Of a stretch of DNA of 64,000 nt, positions 60,172 through 64,000 are shown piece by piece. The position numbers and the translations under genes are program-made. Numbering within the stretch: position 1 is the first letter of the stretch; each line of letters begins with the position of its first letter. The notes below the pieces were generated by a model. That model saw only the letters and a list, made by a program, of their open reading frames with translations. It was not told where the DNA came from and did no database searches. This DNA is from Acanthaster planci (Eukaryota; Echinodermata; Asteroidea; Valvatida; Acanthasteridae). The stretch is taken from positions 70,199-134,198 of the forward strand of contig NW_019091640.1 in the NCBI RefSeq assembly GCF_001949145.1, read 5' to 3'.

Positions 60172-62658
60172 ATTGTCCAAATTTTGAGAGATGATAGATT
60201 GAAAACATACAGAAGTTTGGTTCAGATCAGACTAGGGAATATTGAATTATGGGACAGTAAAGTTGGAAAAATTTTGTGCACGTTCCTACGGGAATGTCTC
60301 CCAAATGACCCGTTAGCAGTAATGTTAATTACCACTTGTACATGTACAGACTATGCACTTAAATGGAGTTTTAAAAGAAATTCAGCTAATCTGAGGCTAG
60401 GTTGCTCTGCTCTATTGCCTGCCTCCCCGAGAACAGCCCTTGACAAGATCCAGAAACCAGTGTTACCTGCGTCATGACTTACAAGAGTGCACGTGCACCT
60501 TCAACTTGAGCACTTGTGTGATACTCACATGTGGCATTGGTGGCACTGTAATGGGGACTCCTCGGATAAGTCTGTTCTTACTGATTCTTGAATCAATGAA
60601 CACAGATTTATTTCTTGTCATCAGTTAGATTAGTTCCCTACTCAGTGCACGCAGTAGTTTGTGAGCCTTTGGGAAGGGAGCAGGCTAAACTTCTTCAGCT
60701 GTGCTTTGTATACATTAGGCAAAAGACAGTGTAGGTAACCAAGAGGAGAAGGTAATTGTGATGTTGTTTTATGCATGATAGGATTGCTGTCAATTGAAAC
60801 ATTATATTTTATGGACATTAGATTCTCTACAATAGTTGTAGTAGTTTGCACCAACATTGAGTTCTCTGTAAAAAAAAAAAAAAAGATGATTTATTCAGAA
60901 TTTTTCAAAATCCAGCTGTAATTTTTGTTTTTAAGTAGTTCTAACCTAGGTGTAGGTTAACAGTTTCAGATTTGTTTAATTTTGTCCATCCACTAATGAT
61001 ATCTTAAAAATATGCACATATCAAGTTACAAAATAGAATGCTTCCTTCATAGCCGTGTCATGAAAGAGTGCAGTACTTCAAGTGTGTTGTGAACAAAAGC
61101 GATCAAATTTTGCAGCTATATGCGTTTGCTTTTTAGTATTGTTTGAAATAACAGCACCTTATCATTGGGTGTGTGAACGAAAACAACTGACCTTCTGAAC
61201 TGCCCGTTGAGCATTCAGAAGGAATTAACCTTAGTCCTGAAATGTTGTGGAGTATTCGTTTTAGCAGTAATGAGGTACTGTAACCTAGATTATTGCTCGC
61301 CAAAAAGGGTTGTGCTTAACTTTCTGTGCCATGTCTGACATGAGTGCCAAGAGCTAGGGCTACGTGTGTTGTCAACATGTGTCTGTGCATTTGCAACCAG
61401 GAGAGACCTAGACCTAGCTCTGGACACAAGATGCGGACACTGCCTTAGGCAAAGCAGTATCAGCTGGGAATGTGAATGCATACACTAGCAGAGCTGTAGT
61501 CAAGGTCTTAATCTGAATTCACCAAGTGACTTGAATCCAAATGCAGTTGATTAGAACAAACACTGTGAAATAAGGCCGACACATTGGAGTAATCAGGTCA
61601 TCAGTAATGTGTGGGAAATTAGATATTTGGAGAAAAGACGTCGGGGAAAATTTCAAGCGTTGAGGTAAAAAATGCAGATGTTGCACATTTGTGAAATGGG
61701 TGTGTTGAAACACTTGTATCGCTGCTCAGTCTAAGCACTCAGCGTCAACAGTTCCTTGAGAAAGCTTGATTTCTATTGGACAAGCTCATGTTGGGGCATA
61801 TCAGATGAATTGGGGAAAAAGGCTTGACAGCAGTTCTGATAAAAAGAGAGCCCATGTATTGCCGGCCTTCGTGCTGCTTTTCATTTCGTGTTTGGCTCTT
61901 CATTATAATTAAGTGCTTTTAAACAAAGGCCCATAGGCTCAGAGTTAATGACAAGAATGAGTTTTTAGTTTTTGTTTGTGATGAACAACTCTGCTGTCAA
62001 TCTGACTTGAATGTATATTTTGAATTTGAAATGATATAGATATTGATGATTGTCAGTATAATGATCAAAAGAAGAAGCTGTAAGAAATGTAAAAAAATAT
62101 ATCTGAACAATTCTTTGTATTGAGATGAAATTTCAAATACTTTTATATTATGGAATCAAGTATCTATAAATTCTATGTATGATCTACTGCACAGGTGCTT
62201 TAAAATGAGTTAATATTTGGTTTATACATGTAGTCTTGATGTCGTCGGGGAAGATCATACTTAATGACAAGCCTGTACAGGTTGGACTTTGATTTTAAAA
62301 GCAATTCTCAAATCATACTTGCAGGGTAAAATAACTTTAAAATGTTTTTAAAAAAGCAGTTCCAGTTTAGGAAACCTAGTCATGTTGAGACGTGTTTCAA
62401 TCATGAGCTTGTGTTTTTCTGAAATGGCTTGTACCTTCCAGCATGCTGAAACTGGATATTATGTTGAACATTGCTTATACAGATCTCTCAAAGGATACAC
62501 CCTCCCCAGAAATTAGAAAAGGGGGAAAACAAATCTATCGATAGTCAGCCTTGGTCAGTTTTAACTGTGATCCAACCCATTGGGGGCCCCCCCTCTAGGA
62601 AATGAGGGCCCCCTGAAAGTCAGTTTATCCAACGGTGCATTTAGTGCCAGTGACTACA
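60172..62658. other. Intergenic, no gene found
   Basis: It contains one mini hairpin (61347-61427), a 15-base A run at about 60869-60883 and otherwise AT-rich DNA. The ORFs are short and lack domains or splice context. Confidence 0.5.
61347..61427. mobile_element. Mini hairpin, second AGAGCTAG copy
   Basis: CCAAGAGCTAGGGCTACGTG at the left and AGACCTAGACCTAGCTCTGG at the right form inverted ends. The sequence aligns in inverse orientation with 21870-21951, including the GTTGTC and TGTGCATTTGC interior. Confidence 0.6.
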
Positions 62659-62659
62659 T

Positions 62660-62875
62660 GTAGATGATGAGACAGTAAAGACGACAATGAAGAAATGTTC
62701 AGTTTTAGCAGTGGGAGGAAAATCCTGGATAACCATTCCATGGAAAACCCACAGAATCAGGCAGGGACTGAAAACCCAATCCACATGCTGACCTAGGTGG
62801 GATTCGAACCTGGGTCACAGAGGTGGAAAGCAAGGAAAGAGCCACTACCCCAACCAGACTCCCCATACACTAGTT
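62660..62875 (-). mobile_element. tRNA-derived SINE
   Basis: On the minus strand TGGTTGGGGTAGTGGCTCTT (A box) is followed about 40 bases later by GGTTCGAATCCCACC (perfect B box), giving an internal RNA polymerase III promoter. The body then reads GTGGATTGGGTTTTCAGTCC, GTGGGTTTTCC, TTTTCCTCCCA and AAAACTGAACATTT, a conserved SINE body. The tRNA-like head lacks a complete cloverleaf, so this is a SINE and not a tRNA gene. Confidence 0.8.
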
Positions 62876-62929
62876 ACTCCACTGCAACTACACAGTGATA
62901 TTTTTCAGTAGTTTAAAAACAGGATCCCT

Positions 62930-63640
62930 CCGACGAGGCATGGTAGTCAATTTCAATGCGTCCACAGCACGTTGTGACCAAATTGTCTCACATTGAGTTT
63001 GTCATGAAACAATCCCTAGTCAATGTATTTTCCCATTTCTTTTTCAATAAATCAGATGGAAACCTTCCTATGCAGACTTCTCAGTACGTTTTGTGAAGGA
63101 ATTGTCCTTTTTAGGGGCGTGACCTGTGGTGGGGGTGCTGATTTCACCGCGCCCACAGCACATTGTGCCCAAATTGTCTCACATTGAGTTTGTTGTGAAA
63201 CAATCCCTATTCAATGCATTTTCCTGTTTCTTTTACAATAAATCAGATGGAAACCTTCCTAGGAAGACTACTCAGCATGATTTGTGAAGAAAGTGTCCTT
63301 TCTGGGCATGGCCTGCAGTGGGGGCACTTAATTCAACGAGACTGCAATAAATTGGCCATACTCAGGCCACACGATTTTTTTGTTAAACAAGCACGGAAAC
63401 CTTCCTAGGCAGACTTCTCAGTATGATTTGTGAAGGAAGTGTCCTTTTTAGGGGCGTGGCCTGCGGTAGGGAACTGATCATAACAAGAGGGCGGCATGGT
63501 GTTTTGTAACAGAAGCCTCATGCATTTCCCTGCTTCTTTTTGACTCTAAACCAAATGGAAACATTCCTAGGAAGGCTTCCAAGTATTGTACGTTGGGGAA
63601 AAGTCTGTTCTGGGGGCGTGGTCTGTGGAGGGAGGGGGAT
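62930..63640. repeat. Degenerate tandem repeat, about four copies
   Basis: The anchor GGAAACCTTCCTAGGCAGAC recurs near 63058, 63250, 63394 and (worn) 63560. Each is followed by TTTGTGAAGGAA.TGTCCTTTTT and a GGGGCGTGGCCTG(T/C)GGTGGG block. Spacing varies from 145 to 192 bases through indels. TCTCACATTGAGTTTGT and TTCAATAAATCAGATGG are shared by the first two copies. Confidence 0.8.
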
Positions 63641-64000
63641 AATTTTAACAAGACTGTGGAAGACCTACATCATTTGTTATTCTCAGAGGTAGTAAATTGA
63701 CTCCACCGGGAGTAAACATTAATGTGAACCATTTCATAAAGCCCCTCAAAACCAAGATTAAAGAAACCAAATACTAAAATCAAGAGAGTGGTAGCTAAAG
63801 AACAGACACAAAGAAATGTACGGGTAAGTTTCGTTTCCAGTAGCATTCTTGAAAACAATTAAAAAAAACACAGTGAAAAAATTAGGAAGGGGTAACAAAG
63901 TCCCGAACAAAAAACCAACAATCTACAAGAGGGTGATTACAAAACAAAGAGGTAAATCTCAAGTGAAGGTGTAACAAAATTAACGTAAATGTTGAAAGTA

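Noticed and set aside
59875-60477. 200-codon ORF downstream of WDR17
   Set aside because: Also bridges a run of N; no domain, and the sequence on each side is non-coding in character.
1-64000. CRISPR array, operon or prokaryotic system
   Set aside because: Introns, SINEs, MITEs and LINE show animal nuclear DNA; the regular repeats present are tandem without spacers.

Overview
The window is animal nuclear DNA, most likely from an invertebrate deuterostome. Genes are split by introns with ordinary GT-AG junctions. There are no operons, and non-coding DNA is full of short palindromic microsatellites, hairpin MITEs, tRNA-derived SINEs and a decayed CR1/L2-like non-LTR retrotransposon. The two identifiable proteins resemble human WDR17 and GEMIN8 closely in exon after exon. 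Sea star, sea urchin, hemichordate and amphioxus all remain possible; the sequence alone does not let me choose.

Layout. 1-5.1 kb: no gene, many TACATG-type repeats and one hairpin MITE (4410-4656). 5.1-9.35 kb: one nearly full-length but broken non-LTR retrotransposon on the minus strand, with a 2A-like NPGP N-terminus, an AP-endonuclease, a reverse transcriptase and an (ATT)n tail. 9.35-20.3 kb: mostly repeats, plus one convincing minus-strand coding exon of an unrecognised gene (12771-12947) and several weaker candidate exons of perhaps the same gene, whose start may lie near 19.9 kb. 20.65-24.3 kb: GEMIN8 (SMN-complex subunit), minus strand, three coding exons, with a poly(A) signal and a probable non-coding first exon. 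24.3-36.1 kb: no gene found, with MITEs, an inverted pair of GC-rich repeats and a SINE. 36.15-58.61 kb: WDR17, plus strand, 24 coding exons that join in frame to a 1290-residue protein matching the vertebrate family from first to last residue. 58.6-64 kb: 3' flank with a MITE, a SINE and a degenerate tandem repeat. Two assembly gaps (39158-39381 and 60023-60171) lie in WDR17 intron 1 and in its 3' flank.

GEMIN8 and WDR17 are divergent neighbours with 5' ends about 12 kb apart. As I recall, in human they lie on Xp22 and 4q34 beside the paralogous pairs GPM6B/GPM6A and GLRA2/GLRA3. Their adjacency here fits a single ancestral locus. They have no known shared biochemical function: GEMIN8 acts in snRNP assembly, while WDR17 is a propeller-plus-helical scaffold of uncertain role. 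I found no CRISPR array, operon or clearly new biological system. The items most worth following are the 2A-like remnant, the unidentified exon at 12.8 kb and the GEMIN8-WDR17 linkage.
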